Source of the DNA: Butyricimonas faecihominis | GTDB lineage: Bacteria > Bacteroidota > Bacteroidia > Bacteroidales > Marinifilaceae | Direction of reading: 5' to 3' | DNA: 64,000 bases | Assembly (NCBI RefSeq): GCF_033096445.1 | Contig: NZ_AP028155.1 | Location: 2,051,880-2,115,879 of the forward strand | Shown: positions 9,197-16,903 of the stretch, piece after piece | Layout of the letters: every line of letters begins with the position of its first letter | Position numbering within the stretch: the first letter of the stretch is position 1 | Translations under genes and position numbers: made by a program | The notes under the pieces: model-generated | The model's database searches: none | Told to the model about the DNA's origin: nothing | What the model saw: the letters and a program-made list of their open reading frames with translations, nothing else

Positions 9197-9769
9197 ATGG
9201 AATACGTTTTTATATTTATAGCCGCCGTATTTGTCAACAACATCGTGTTGGCACAATTCTTGGGAATCTGCCCGTTCCTAGGGGTTTCCAAGAGCGTACC
9301 CACGGCACTCGGTATGACGGGAGCCGTTACGTTCGTGATGATTCTGGCAACCATGGTAACATTTATCGTACAGAAAACCGTACTTGACCCGTTCGGCATC
9401 GGATTCATGCAAACCATCGTGTTTATCTTGATCATTGCCGCCCTCGTTCAGATGGTGGAAATCATTCTGAAAAAGGTAAGTCCGTCACTTTATCAAGCAT
9501 TAGGAGTTTTCCTACCCCTAATCACGACAAACTGTGCCGTACTTGGTGTGGCCATCATGGTGATTCAAAAAGATTATAACTTACTGGAATCCGTCGTGTT
9601 TGCAGCCTCAACCGCATTAGGTTTCGGATTAGCTTTAACCATCTTTGCAGGAATCCGGGAACAACTGGAACTATCCTCCATTCCTCAAGGCATGAAAGGA
9701 ACCCCCATCGCACTGGTTACAGCCGGATTGCTGGCCATGGCATTCATGGGATTTTCGGGTATCGTGTAA
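9197..9769 (+). CDS. rnfA: RnfA, integral membrane subunit
   Basis: A 190-residue, six-helix member of the RnfA/NqrE family and partner of RnfE. LGICPFLGVSKS and ITTNCAVLGVAI carry the conserved cysteines. It is the last gene of the rnf run and is followed by a fold-back repeat that may end the transcript. Confidence 0.94.
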   Translation: MEYVFIFIAAVFVNNIVLAQFLGICPFLGVSKSVPTALGMTGAVTFVMILATMVTFIVQKTVLDPFGIGFMQTIVFILIIAALVQMVEIILKKVSPSLYQALGVFLPLITTNCAVLGVAIMVIQKDYNLLESVVFAASTALGFGLALTIFAGIREQLELSSIPQGMKGTPIALVTAGLLAMAFMGFSGIV

Positions 9770-9776
9770 TGGGTCA

Positions 9777-9912
9777 AAAGTTCATAAGGTTTATAAATCT
9801 ATAAGGTCCTTGGACCCTTGCAGGTGCTTTGTCAACGGCAATTCTGAGTTGCCATTCAATATTACCCGAAGGACACCCGTCACTTTATGAACCTTATGAA
9901 CTTTACAAACTT
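9777..9912. repeat. Fold-back repeat after rnfA (CCTTATGAAC family)
   Basis: The 21-nt arms at 9777-9797 and 9884-9904 are inverted repeats with 20 of 21 positions matching, around an 86-bp centre. The centre contains a small hairpin (GGCAA/TTGCC near 9837-9853). The right arm, extended to 9882-9912, matches 39423-39453 at 28 of 31 positions. It lies between convergent genes, so termination is possible, but the length and dispersal suggest a small repeat element. Confidence 0.65.
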
Positions 9913-9917
9913 TCGAC

Positions 9918-10571
9918 TCACCTTTCCATTAAGCCGATAAACTCATCATACACGCATCCCGTGAAATCGGAAAGCACCCAATCGACTTTATCCTGTATCT
10001 TCTCTCTCGGGTTCGTGGTTGTCAGACCGATAACTTTCATTCCCGCACGTCGGCCGGCCTCGATCCCGGAAAAAGAGTCTTCGAAGACACAGCAAACATC
10101 CACTTCCATCTGCAACTCCCGTGCTGCCAGCAAATAACACTCCGGATCGGGTTTAGACCGAGTAATCTTATCTGCCGTAATCACACGTTCAAATAACTCG
10201 GTAAACTCCGGATGAGCCATTAGCACATGAGCCATCTTCTTGTTGTTTGAACTGGTAACCAGTGCGGTTCTCACCCCATGTTTCTGTAACGTCCGGATAA
10301 AAAGCTCCACACCGGGGAAGTAGGGGAAATCCATCCGGCTCTCGAACTCGTCAAGTTCCAGAGAAATCTGTTGTTGCAAAGCAACATTTCCCTCGAAATA
10401 ATTCTTCAGAATCAATTCCATCGTTTGCCCCTTGATCATCTTGTGAAATTCCGGTTTATCCGGATGGTAACGTCTTCCTTGTTCCCGCCAGAAATTATCG
10501 TACTGCCCTTCCGTGTCAAGCACCACCCCATCCATATCGAATAATGCCGCTAATCGTCGCTCTCTATCCAT
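9918..10571 (-). CDS. HAD-superfamily phosphatase, beta-phosphoglucomutase-like
   Basis: A 217-residue HAD hydrolase. The nucleophile motif DMDGVVLDTEG is at the N-terminus, motif II SSN lies in the middle and KPDPECYLLAA supplies motif III. EDSFSGIEAG provides the motif IV acid. The cap domain is inserted after motif I, as in phosphoglycolate phosphatase and beta-phosphoglucomutase relatives. The substrate cannot be told from sequence. I chose ATG at 10571 because the motif starts there and a well-formed promoter lies just upstream; a longer frame to 10682 runs through that promoter. Confidence 0.85.
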   Translation of the reverse strand: MDRERRLAALFDMDGVVLDTEGQYDNFWREQGRRYHPDKPEFHKMIKGQTMELILKNYFEGNVALQQQISLELDEFESRMDFPYFPGVELFIRTLQKHGVRTALVTSSNNKKMAHVLMAHPEFTELFERVITADKITRSKPDPECYLLAARELQMEVDVCCVFEDSFSGIEAGRRAGMKVIGLTTTNPREKIQDKVDWVLSDFTGCVYDEFIGLMER

Positions 10572-10600
10572 AATCTTTATTCTCAATAATACATAGGTCA

Positions 10601-10633
10601 CAAAAATATCGAAAAAAGGGTAATCCGGACAAA
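10601..10633 (-). promoter_or_regulatory. Promoter for the HAD phosphatase
   Basis: On the minus strand TTTG (10630-10633) and TATTTTTG (10601-10608) are 21 bp apart, an exact consensus match. It is arranged back to back with the promoter of the nucleotidyltransferase gene. Confidence 0.75.
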
Positions 10634-10647
10634 TCCGAAACAATTTA

Positions 10648-10679
10648 TTTGGTCTGTACGGGATAACTTGATAATTTTG
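10648..10679 (+). promoter_or_regulatory. Promoter for the CCA-type nucleotidyltransferase
   Basis: TTTG at 10648-10651 and TAATTTTG at 10672-10679 are 20 bp apart, an exact consensus match. The ATG follows at 10697. Confidence 0.8.
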
Positions 10680-10696
10680 CAACCAAAATAAAGAAT

Positions 10697-12100
10697 ATGC
10701 AGTTAACTCATCCTATTTTTAAGATATTATCCGGAATCGCGGCAGAGAAAGGGTTGGAAATTTACGTTATCGGGGGATACGTGCGCGACCTGATATTACA
10801 CCGTCCCTCCAAAGATATTGATATTGTCGTGTTGGGGAGCGGGATCGAATTAGCTGAGACGGCTGCCAAACAACTCGGAGACTTAACGGTTTCCGTGTTT
10901 AAAAATTTCGGAACGGCCATGTTCCGCTATAAAGGAGTAGAGATTGAATTCGTGGGAGCCCGCAAGGAATCCTACCATCTCGATTCCCGTAAACCCGTCG
11001 TCGAAGAAGGCACCATCGACGACGACCAGAAACGGCGTGATTTCACGATCAACGCTTTGGCCATATCCTTGAACCAAGAAAACTACGGGACACTTGTTGA
11101 CCCGTTCGAGGGACTTCAGGATTTGGAGAACGGGATATTAAAAACACCCCTTGATCCGATCATCACGTTTTCCGATGATCCCTTGCGTATGATGCGGGCC
11201 GTCCGTTTTGCCTCACAATTGAATTTCACGATCGAACCCGTGACATTTGAAAGTATCATCGCTAATCGGGATCGGTTGAAAATCGTCTCCAAAGAGCGCA
11301 TCATGGACGAGTTTAACAAGATCATGGTCTCACCGAAACCTTCCGTGGGATTAAAATTACTGGAACAATCCGGCCTGTTGAGTGTCTTCTTCCCGGAACT
11401 ATCCGCTTTAAAAGGCGTGGAACACGTGGACGGCATCGGACACAAAGATAACTTTTACCACACGCTGACTGTCGTGGACTCGGTAAGCCGTGTTTCCGAC
11501 AACCTGTGGTTACGCTGGGCAGCTTTACTGCATGACATAGCCAAACCGGTCACCAAAAAATTCATTCCGGGACAAGGCTGGACTTTTTACGGCCACAATC
11601 ACGTGGGCGAACGTATGGTCGGAAGATTATTCAACCGCCTGAAACTCCCCCAAAATGAAAAGATGAAATACGTGCAAAAACTGGTCGGTCTCCATATGCG
11701 CCCGATCGTTCTCTCGGAAGACACCGTGACGGATTCTGCCGTGCGTCGCCTCCTTTTTGATGCGGGTGACGACATCGACGACTTGATGACACTTGCCGAG
11801 GCGGACATCACGTCCAAAAATGAAGAGAAAGTTCGTCGATTCTTGGCAAATTTTCAGATCGTGCGCCAGAAATTGAAAGAAGTCGAAGAGAAGGATGCGA
11901 TCCGGAATTTCCAACCTCCCGTCAGCGGGGAAGAGATCATGGAGACATTTCAACTCCCACCCTGCAAGGCAATCGGGGATATTAAAAATGCCATCAAAGA
12001 AGCTATCCTTGATGGCATAATCAGCAATAATCCCACTGAGGCCCGTGAATACATGTTCCAAGTAGCGGCAGAACTAGGGATTCAGAAAAAAAGTGAATAG
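10697..12100 (+). CDS. cca: CCA tRNA nucleotidyltransferase / poly(A) polymerase family with HD domain
   Basis: A class II nucleotidyltransferase of 467 residues. The head domain has GGYVRD near residue 27 and the catalytic carboxylates in DIDIVV near 41. The [12 protein letters not shown] motif near residue 111 follows. An HD phosphohydrolase-type domain follows with LLHDIAKP near residue 280. The likely role is adding or repairing the 3' CCA of tRNA. Separate A-adding and CC-adding enzymes share this architecture, so the exact specificity is not certain. Confidence 0.85.
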   Translation: MQLTHPIFKILSGIAAEKGLEIYVIGGYVRDLILHRPSKDIDIVVLGSGIELAETAAKQLGDLTVSVFKNFGTAMFRYKGVEIEFVGARKESYHLDSRKPVVEEGTIDDDQKRRDFTINALAISLNQENYGTLVDPFEGLQDLENGILKTPLDPIITFSDDPLRMMRAVRFASQLNFTIEPVTFESIIANRDRLKIVSKERIMDEFNKIMVSPKPSVGLKLLEQSGLLSVFFPELSALKGVEHVDGIGHKDNFYHTLTVVDSVSRVSDNLWLRWAALLHDIAKPVTKKFIPGQGWTFYGHNHVGERMVGRLFNRLKLPQNEKMKYVQKLVGLHMRPIVLSEDTVTDSAVRRLLFDAGDDIDDLMTLAEADITSKNEEKVRRFLANFQIVRQKLKEVEEKDAIRNFQPPVSGEEIMETFQLPPCKAIGDIKNAIKEAILDGIISNNPTEAREYMFQVAAELGIQKKSE

Positions 12101-12103
12101 AGA

Positions 12104-13159
12104 TCAGAAATGATCCTTGCGTTTCTTCACTTCATCCACGAGTTTCGTGAAAGATTTCTCTTTTTTCCGTTTCTCGTGTTCGGAGGCAGAGAAATGCCAC
12201 GTTTCCCGTCGAAGTTTCAAATAACTCTCGTAAACCTGACGATCTAGTATACCACGACTCACCGCATCCAACACGGCACAACCCGGCTCATTGATATGCT
12301 CGCAATCCTTGAAACGACACGATTGTGCGTAGTCAGTAATCTCCAGTATCTCATCAAGCGCACCGGAATCATCAACCGCAAGACCGAATTCCCGAACCCC
12401 GGGAGTATCAATCAAGACACCGCCTCCATCCATCAACACCATCTCCCGACGGGTCGAAGTATGACGCCCCTTTCCCGTGGATTGACTTATTCCGGACGTG
12501 AGTAACACGGATTTCTCACAAAGTGCATTCACCAGAGAACTTTTCCCGACACCCGAAGAACCGACAAACACGACCGTCTCCCCCGCCGCGATAAATTCTC
12601 TTAAACGAAAAATCGTCCGAGACTCGTGAATACTCGTGTAAAACACCGGAATCTGCCGGGTAACGTGCCGTATTTGCTCTTCCACTTTTTGTTGGTCAAA
12701 ACCTAAGTCGACTTTATTAAGCACCAGCACGGGAATAATATTTTCTTCCCGCATCTGAACCATAAAGCGCTCAGCACGACGAACATTGAAATTATCATCC
12801 AGACTTTGCACGATAAAGGCTTTGTCAACATGAGCCGCTATGGCTTGTTTTTCGGCAACCGTTCCGTTTTTTCTGCGGGACAAAGTACGTGACCGAGGCA
12901 ACATATCCACGATAATCCCCATTCCCTCATCAAACGGCTGAAAGATCACCCAATCCCCGGTGCAGGGTAATTCGAAATCCGACTTCCCGTACATCATGTT
13001 TCCTGTCAACTCGCACCGGAACACTCCGCTCCCGGCAACCACCTCGTAACACGTCCGGTGTACAATAGCGACACGCCCATGTGTGAGAGTTCCATACGTC
13101 GATTCCTGTTTCAGTTGGTTTAACTTGTCATTCCAACCATAACGATTTAAATCTATCAT
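12104..13159 (-). CDS. rsgA: Ribosome small-subunit-dependent GTPase RsgA
   Basis: RsgA is a circularly permuted GTPase acting late in 30S maturation. An N-terminal OB-fold region precedes G4 (VLNKVDL near residue 142), which comes before G1 (GSSGVGKSS near 200) and G3 (DTPG near 250), the permuted order that defines the family. A C-terminal zinc site uses Cys and His residues in the CRFKDCEHINEPGC stretch. The 351-residue length exceeds the bacterial norm slightly because of a Lys-rich tail. The ATG overlaps the stop codon of the upstream methyltransferase by one base (TAATG), implying translational coupling. Confidence 0.93.
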   Translation of the reverse strand: MIDLNRYGWNDKLNQLKQESTYGTLTHGRVAIVHRTCYEVVAGSGVFRCELTGNMMYGKSDFELPCTGDWVIFQPFDEGMGIIVDMLPRSRTLSRRKNGTVAEKQAIAAHVDKAFIVQSLDDNFNVRRAERFMVQMREENIIPVLVLNKVDLGFDQQKVEEQIRHVTRQIPVFYTSIHESRTIFRLREFIAAGETVVFVGSSGVGKSSLVNALCEKSVLLTSGISQSTGKGRHTSTRREMVLMDGGGVLIDTPGVREFGLAVDDSGALDEILEITDYAQSCRFKDCEHINEPGCAVLDAVSRGILDRQVYESYLKLRRETWHFSASEHEKRKKEKSFTKLVDEVKKRKDHF

Positions 13160-13935
13160 TACTTTATCTTTTTAGCGATATAAAATACATAACCGTAAAA
13201 CTCCTTGTACTTACGGTATAGTTCAGCCTCGTGATGCTGAAAACTTATTAGTTCCTCGACCGTTTTATTCCCGGCATATTTCCGGCTGAATATCTCCCGG
13301 GCTTTAACTAACGGGGTAAAATAGTTCTCCGTCCAGCAATATTCCGGCAGGATAAAAGTCGCCACGGGGATATACCCCGCTTTCTGAATCTGGGCGACTT
13401 TATTGGGTATCGTGTCGATCTCCTCGTAAACGGACATCCAAAAATCATGGATCTCTGCCGGACGTTCTTCGGTAAACCACGAACTCTCGGAAACGGCAAC
13501 ATATCCTCCCGTCTTCAGATATTTGCGCCACTCGTTCAATCCCCGCTCAAAACCGATATTATAAATAGCACCTTCCGACCAGATCAAGTCTAATTCTTCC
13601 TCCCCGAAAGGCAACGCATCCATTGAACCGACTATGCCTTTCACCCGTTCTTGAAGATTCAACACCCTAGCGTTATGATTAAAACGCTCCACGAATCCCG
13701 GAAAAAAATCGAGTCCTGTAATCTGCCCCGGAGCGTGCCGTGCCAGCGTCATCGTCTGTCCTCCCGTCCCGCATCCCAAGTCTGCAATCCGGGAATGATC
13801 CGTAAGATGGTCTATAAAGCTTAACGCTTTAAGCGTTACTTCGGGACTTCCGGGTCCCTGCCGTTCTGTATTCAAGAAAAATTCGCAAATTAAATTAACG
13901 TCGATTCCAAGAATGGTATTATTTTCGTTACTCAT
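13159..13935 (-). CDS. Class I SAM-dependent methyltransferase
   Basis: A 258-residue Rossmann-fold methyltransferase. Motif I is [12 protein letters not shown] near residue 56. The acidic residue ending strand 2 is in [10 protein letters not shown], and [10 protein letters not shown] lies at motif IV. It resembles the broad UbiE/COG2226-like group; the substrate is not evident. Coupling to rsgA through a TAATG overlap could hint at an RNA or ribosome target, but this is only context. Confidence 0.75.
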   Translation of the reverse strand: MSNENNTILGIDVNLICEFFLNTERQGPGSPEVTLKALSFIDHLTDHSRIADLGCGTGGQTMTLARHAPGQITGLDFFPGFVERFNHNARVLNLQERVKGIVGSMDALPFGEEELDLIWSEGAIYNIGFERGLNEWRKYLKTGGYVAVSESSWFTEERPAEIHDFWMSVYEEIDTIPNKVAQIQKAGYIPVATFILPEYCWTENYFTPLVKAREIFSRKYAGNKTVEELISFQHHEAELYRKYKEFYGYVFYIAKKIK

Positions 13936-14460
13936 GATTGATCAATATAAAGCATACACGTGAAAGCATAATTCTACTTTCCTCGTTGTACACGGATTAA
14001 AAATTCAAATTATAATAATAGAAAAATCACCCCCCGGAAAGAGCTTTCCGAAAGCAAGCGAAGGGACAACCTGTATCAGAAATACAGATTGTTTATTACA
14101 CCAAATCCGATTGTAATTTAGTTTTTAACATGATGTAAAGATACACATATTTTATTCATTTGAAAATAATTGTCTCTATTTTCGTATAAGTTGGTCATCC
14201 CCTCGTCATACGTACACTGTCACTCAAGCATATCTCTCCAATGAATAAATATACTACACGACCGAGCCATCCAGCAAATATAATCGTATCAAAAATCAAT
14301 TTTATCGAACAAGAATGCAAGGGGAATGCAGGATGAATGCTCCGTGGTCTAAATGAACTATCAGGAAACTATTAAGAAAAAGTAAAACGAGGATAGCCTA
14401 ACACTAAGGTAGTCCCAGTGTAATTTTAATGATACGCTCTAGCAGAAACGCATTCAATAT
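13936..14460. other. Non-coding gap between divergent methyltransferase and sigma genes
   Basis: No convincing gene is present in this ~525 bp. Two short hairpins are visible: CGGAAA/TTTCCG at 14035-14050 with a GAGC loop, and a 10-pair stem with one mismatch at 14066-14092. The remainder is AT-rich and not repetitive. Confidence 0.5.
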
Positions 14461-14491
14461 TTTGTAAATATTCCAATTTAGTTTATATTTG
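14461..14491 (+). promoter_or_regulatory. Promoter of the ECF sigma gene
   Basis: TTTG at 14461-14464 and TATATTTG at 14484-14491 are 19 bp apart, an exact housekeeping-sigma consensus. This suggests the sigma gene has a basal housekeeping promoter rather than only autoregulation. Confidence 0.75.
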
Positions 14492-14540
14492 CCACGAATA
14501 AATAAAAAGATTCACGTTCGTATCGGCAAAATAATAACAC

Positions 14541-15107
14541 GTGGCAACAATAACACCTTTAAATTCTAGTTCCATCTATGACGAAAAAATCGTTCGGGAA
14601 CTTTTCGAACAGCACTACACGCCCTTGGTGTTATTCGCAAAAGGCTATATTCCCGACTTGGACACGGACAAAGATGTTGTGCAGGAAGTGTTTCTCTCGT
14701 TAATCGAATCCCAAGAGACATTCAATGACGTGGATAATCTAAAAGCCTATCTATACGGTACGGTCAGGCACAAATGCCTGAAATATCTCCGCCACGAAGA
14801 GGTAAAAAGACGCTACCAAAAATATATGCAAAGCGAGGCTCCGGATGAAACCAGAACTTACGAAGAACGTGTTCTTGAAGAAGAGGTTTACGCTCTCTTG
14901 ATAAAAGCCATTCAGAACTTACCGGAACAATGCCAAAAAGTGTACTTGCTTGTTTTAGAAGGTAAAAGCAATCAAGAGATTGCCCATCAACTCCAACTAA
15001 ACATCGAAACCGTCAAATCCCACAAGCAGGTCGGGAAAAAGTTGCTTTACGATCAACTGAAACACATTATTCCCGTCGGGATTCTTATTTTCTTGCTGGA
15101 ATTTTAG
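14541..15107 (+). CDS. ECF-type RNA polymerase sigma factor
   Basis: A 188-residue ECF sigma factor. Region 2 holds LFEQHYTPLVLFAKGY and DVVQEVFLSL (about residues 18-55). Region 4 has the NLPEQCQKVYLL helix and the SNQEIAHQLQLNIETVKSHK helix-turn-helix (about 130-165). The start is GTG at 14541. It lies upstream of fecR and an STN-containing SusC, so it should be controlled by substrate binding at the receptor via FecR. A lone nuclease gene interrupts the usual sigma-FecR adjacency. Confidence 0.92.
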   Translation: MATITPLNSSSIYDEKIVRELFEQHYTPLVLFAKGYIPDLDTDKDVVQEVFLSLIESQETFNDVDNLKAYLYGTVRHKCLKYLRHEEVKRRYQKYMQSEAPDETRTYEERVLEEEVYALLIKAIQNLPEQCQKVYLLVLEGKSNQEIAHQLQLNIETVKSHKQVGKKLLYDQLKHIIPVGILIFLLEF

Positions 15108-15130
15108 ACGGCTTCATCCCATTATTTGTG

Positions 15131-15162
15131 TTTGCCCGTTTACAATTTATTCTCTACCTTTG
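15131..15162 (+). promoter_or_regulatory. Promoter of the lone PD-(D/E)XK gene
   Basis: TTTG at 15131-15134 and TACCTTTG at 15155-15162 are 20 bp apart. The ATG at 15169 begins only 6 bp after the -7 box, so the transcript would be leaderless or nearly so. Confidence 0.65.
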
Positions 15163-15168
15163 TTACTA

Positions 15169-15516
15169 ATGACCCGGTTGCGAGCCTTCTTTGCCGATTT
15201 CCCCTATGAGTTAAATGCCCAGACAGAACGACATTATCAAGTCGTATCCTATCTCGTTTTCAAACTCATGGGACAGTTTGTAGATGCTGAAATACGTAGT
15301 GCCACCAGACGGGCTGATGCCGTGGTTAAAACTCCCAAATACATCTATGTATTTGAATTCAAACTGGATGGCAGTACGGAACAAGCCCTGCAACAAATTG
15401 ACAACGGGGGCTATTTGATCCCGTACACGGCAGACAGCCGACAACTTATGAAAGTCGGAGTTAATTTCAATGCCGAAAAAAGAAATATCGGGGAATGGAA
15501 GATTAAAAATGAATAA
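15169..15516 (+). CDS. Stand-alone PD-(D/E)XK nuclease domain (DUF1703-like)
   Basis: The 115 residues match only the C-terminal PD-(D/E)XK domain of the AAA-ATPase-like/DUF1703 proteins common in Bacteroidales, which normally carry a ~400-residue ATPase region first. The active-site pattern looks intact: Asp in RRADAVV and Glu-x-Lys in VFEFKLD, followed by ALQQIDNGGY and the closing VGVNFNAEKRNIGEW segment. The upstream 60 bp hold no trace of the ATPase part. I chose ATG 15169 over TTG 15160. It may be a decaying remnant or a trimmed gene with its own promoter. It sits between the sigma and FecR genes, an unusual position. Confidence 0.65.
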   Translation: MTRLRAFFADFPYELNAQTERHYQVVSYLVFKLMGQFVDAEIRSATRRADAVVKTPKYIYVFEFKLDGSTEQALQQIDNGGYLIPYTADSRQLMKVGVNFNAEKRNIGEWKIKNE

Positions 15517-15557
15517 CATACTCATCTTTACAAGAAAACACCTATCACCGTAATCAC

Positions 15558-15571
15558 AATATTGCAATATT
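15558..15571. promoter_or_regulatory. 14-bp palindrome upstream of fecR
   Basis: AATATTGCAATATT is a perfect palindrome 59 bp before the fecR ATG. It is a possible operator; no binding factor is implied by sequence. Confidence 0.3.
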
Positions 15572-15630
15572 TTCAAAAATAATTCATTTTTGACTCACTC
15601 TTTTTTACGCTCAAGGGGACTTACTATCAA

Positions 15631-16830
15631 ATGAGCGAAAAGATGAGTCAAAAAGAGAATAATATATTTCAGTTAGCCCGCATCATTGCAGCGTCTCTTA
15701 GAGGGAAAGCAAATGATGAAGAACAACGCACCTTGAGGGAATGGTTATCCGTTTCCACAAGAAACGAAAAGATTTATGACGGATTCAAAGACGGAAAGCG
15801 TCTGGAACAAAAAATAGTCGAATCCCGACAGATCAATTGGGAGAAAGACTATCAACAATTCATCACTAAACGGCAACGCACCCGCAAGAACAGAAGGATG
15901 AAAACGATCATCCGTTACGCGGCAATACTCACTCTTCCGATCGTGGCGGCAAGTATTTTCCTACTTCAAAAGAACGATCGGCAAGCCATCGTCTCTATTT
16001 CAGAAGTCATCAAGCCGGGAGAACACAAGGCAGTACTAATCACGGGCGGAGGCGATAGAATCACGTTGTCGGATAGCACGTTATCCCCGATACAGGAACA
16101 AAACGGGATGATCGTGAACGTCATGAACAACAAGGTCTTCTATACTCTACCGGAAGATAGCTTATGCACACAAGAAAGCCCTATATTCAACACCTTGCAG
16201 ATTCCCCGAGGCGGGGAATATTTCCTGACACTTGCCGACGGTACGGAAGTATGGCTGAATGCCGAGACGGAAATCCGTTACCCGGTACAGTTTACAGGCA
16301 ACAAACGTGTCGTTTACCTTGACGGGGAGGCTTATTTCACGGTAGCCCCGGACAAGAAGAAACCCTTCACGGTTGTCTCCACTCATGCCAGCGTGTCCGT
16401 GCTGGGAACACAATTCAACTTCCGAGCTTATCCCGACGAGCAGGACGTGCAGACCACTCTCGTTTCCGGTTCCGTGATCATGCAATCGGAAAAATACAAA
16501 CAACAGGTCAAGCTGGTCCCCGGCGAACAAGGCGTTCTGGAAAAGAGGTCCGCCAATCTCACGAAACTGGAAGTGAACACGTACCTCTACACGGCATGGA
16601 AAGACGGGCGTTTCGCTTTCCGTGATGCACGGTTGGAAGATCTGTTCAACATTCTAGCCCGCTGGTATGACCTCAGCGTCTTCTACCAGTCCCCGGAAGC
16701 CAAAGACATCCGGTTCACGGGTGACCTGAACAAAACCGATGATTTCAAATCCATATTAAAAATAATTGAACAAAATGAACGAGTGACATTTACAGTAAAT
16801 CAACGCACAGTTTTTATTCAAGCGAAATAA
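15631..16830 (+). CDS. FecR-family anti-sigma factor
   Basis: A 399-residue inner-membrane regulator. The cytoplasmic N-terminal anti-sigma segment spans about residues 1-85 and one transmembrane helix lies near 92-112. The periplasmic FecR domain follows, with LADGTEVWLNAETEIRYP near residue 200 and GEAYFTVAPDKKKPF near 233. A C-terminal STN-interacting domain ends in FTVNQRTVFI. It should sequester the ECF sigma factor encoded at 14.5 kb and receive a signal from the STN domain of the SusC next door. Confidence 0.93.
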   Translation: MSEKMSQKENNIFQLARIIAASLRGKANDEEQRTLREWLSVSTRNEKIYDGFKDGKRLEQKIVESRQINWEKDYQQFITKRQRTRKNRRMKTIIRYAAILTLPIVAASIFLLQKNDRQAIVSISEVIKPGEHKAVLITGGGDRITLSDSTLSPIQEQNGMIVNVMNNKVFYTLPEDSLCTQESPIFNTLQIPRGGEYFLTLADGTEVWLNAETEIRYPVQFTGNKRVVYLDGEAYFTVAPDKKKPFTVVSTHASVSVLGTQFNFRAYPDEQDVQTTLVSGSVIMQSEKYKQQVKLVPGEQGVLEKRSANLTKLEVNTYLYTAWKDGRFAFRDARLEDLFNILARWYDLSVFYQSPEAKDIRFTGDLNKTDDFKSILKIIEQNERVTFTVNQRTVFIQAK

Positions 16831-16834
16831 AAAA

Positions 16835-16863
16835 GGCATCTGACGCTCGCAACATCAAATGCC
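16835..16863 (+). promoter_or_regulatory. Hairpin between fecR and susC
   Basis: GGCATcTGA (16835-16843) pairs with TCAaATGCC (16855-16863), giving eight pairs and one mismatch. There is no T-run, so it is more likely a processing or attenuation structure than a full terminator. Confidence 0.4.
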
Positions 16864-16903
16864 CAAACTATTTTCTAGTTCTCATTAAAAACATTACAAA
16901 TGT

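Noticed and set aside
9829-10137. A 102-codon plus-strand frame between rnfA and the HAD gene
   Set aside because: It overlaps the fold-back repeat and then runs antisense to the HAD phosphatase; no family similarity.
10572-10682. 37-codon upstream extension of the HAD phosphatase
   Set aside because: It would be encoded through the gene's own consensus promoter and is not part of the HAD fold.
15569-15630. Dedicated ECF promoter before fecR
   Set aside because: The T-rich stretch and palindrome are visible, but I could not match a defined -35/-10 pair to any other promoter in the locus.
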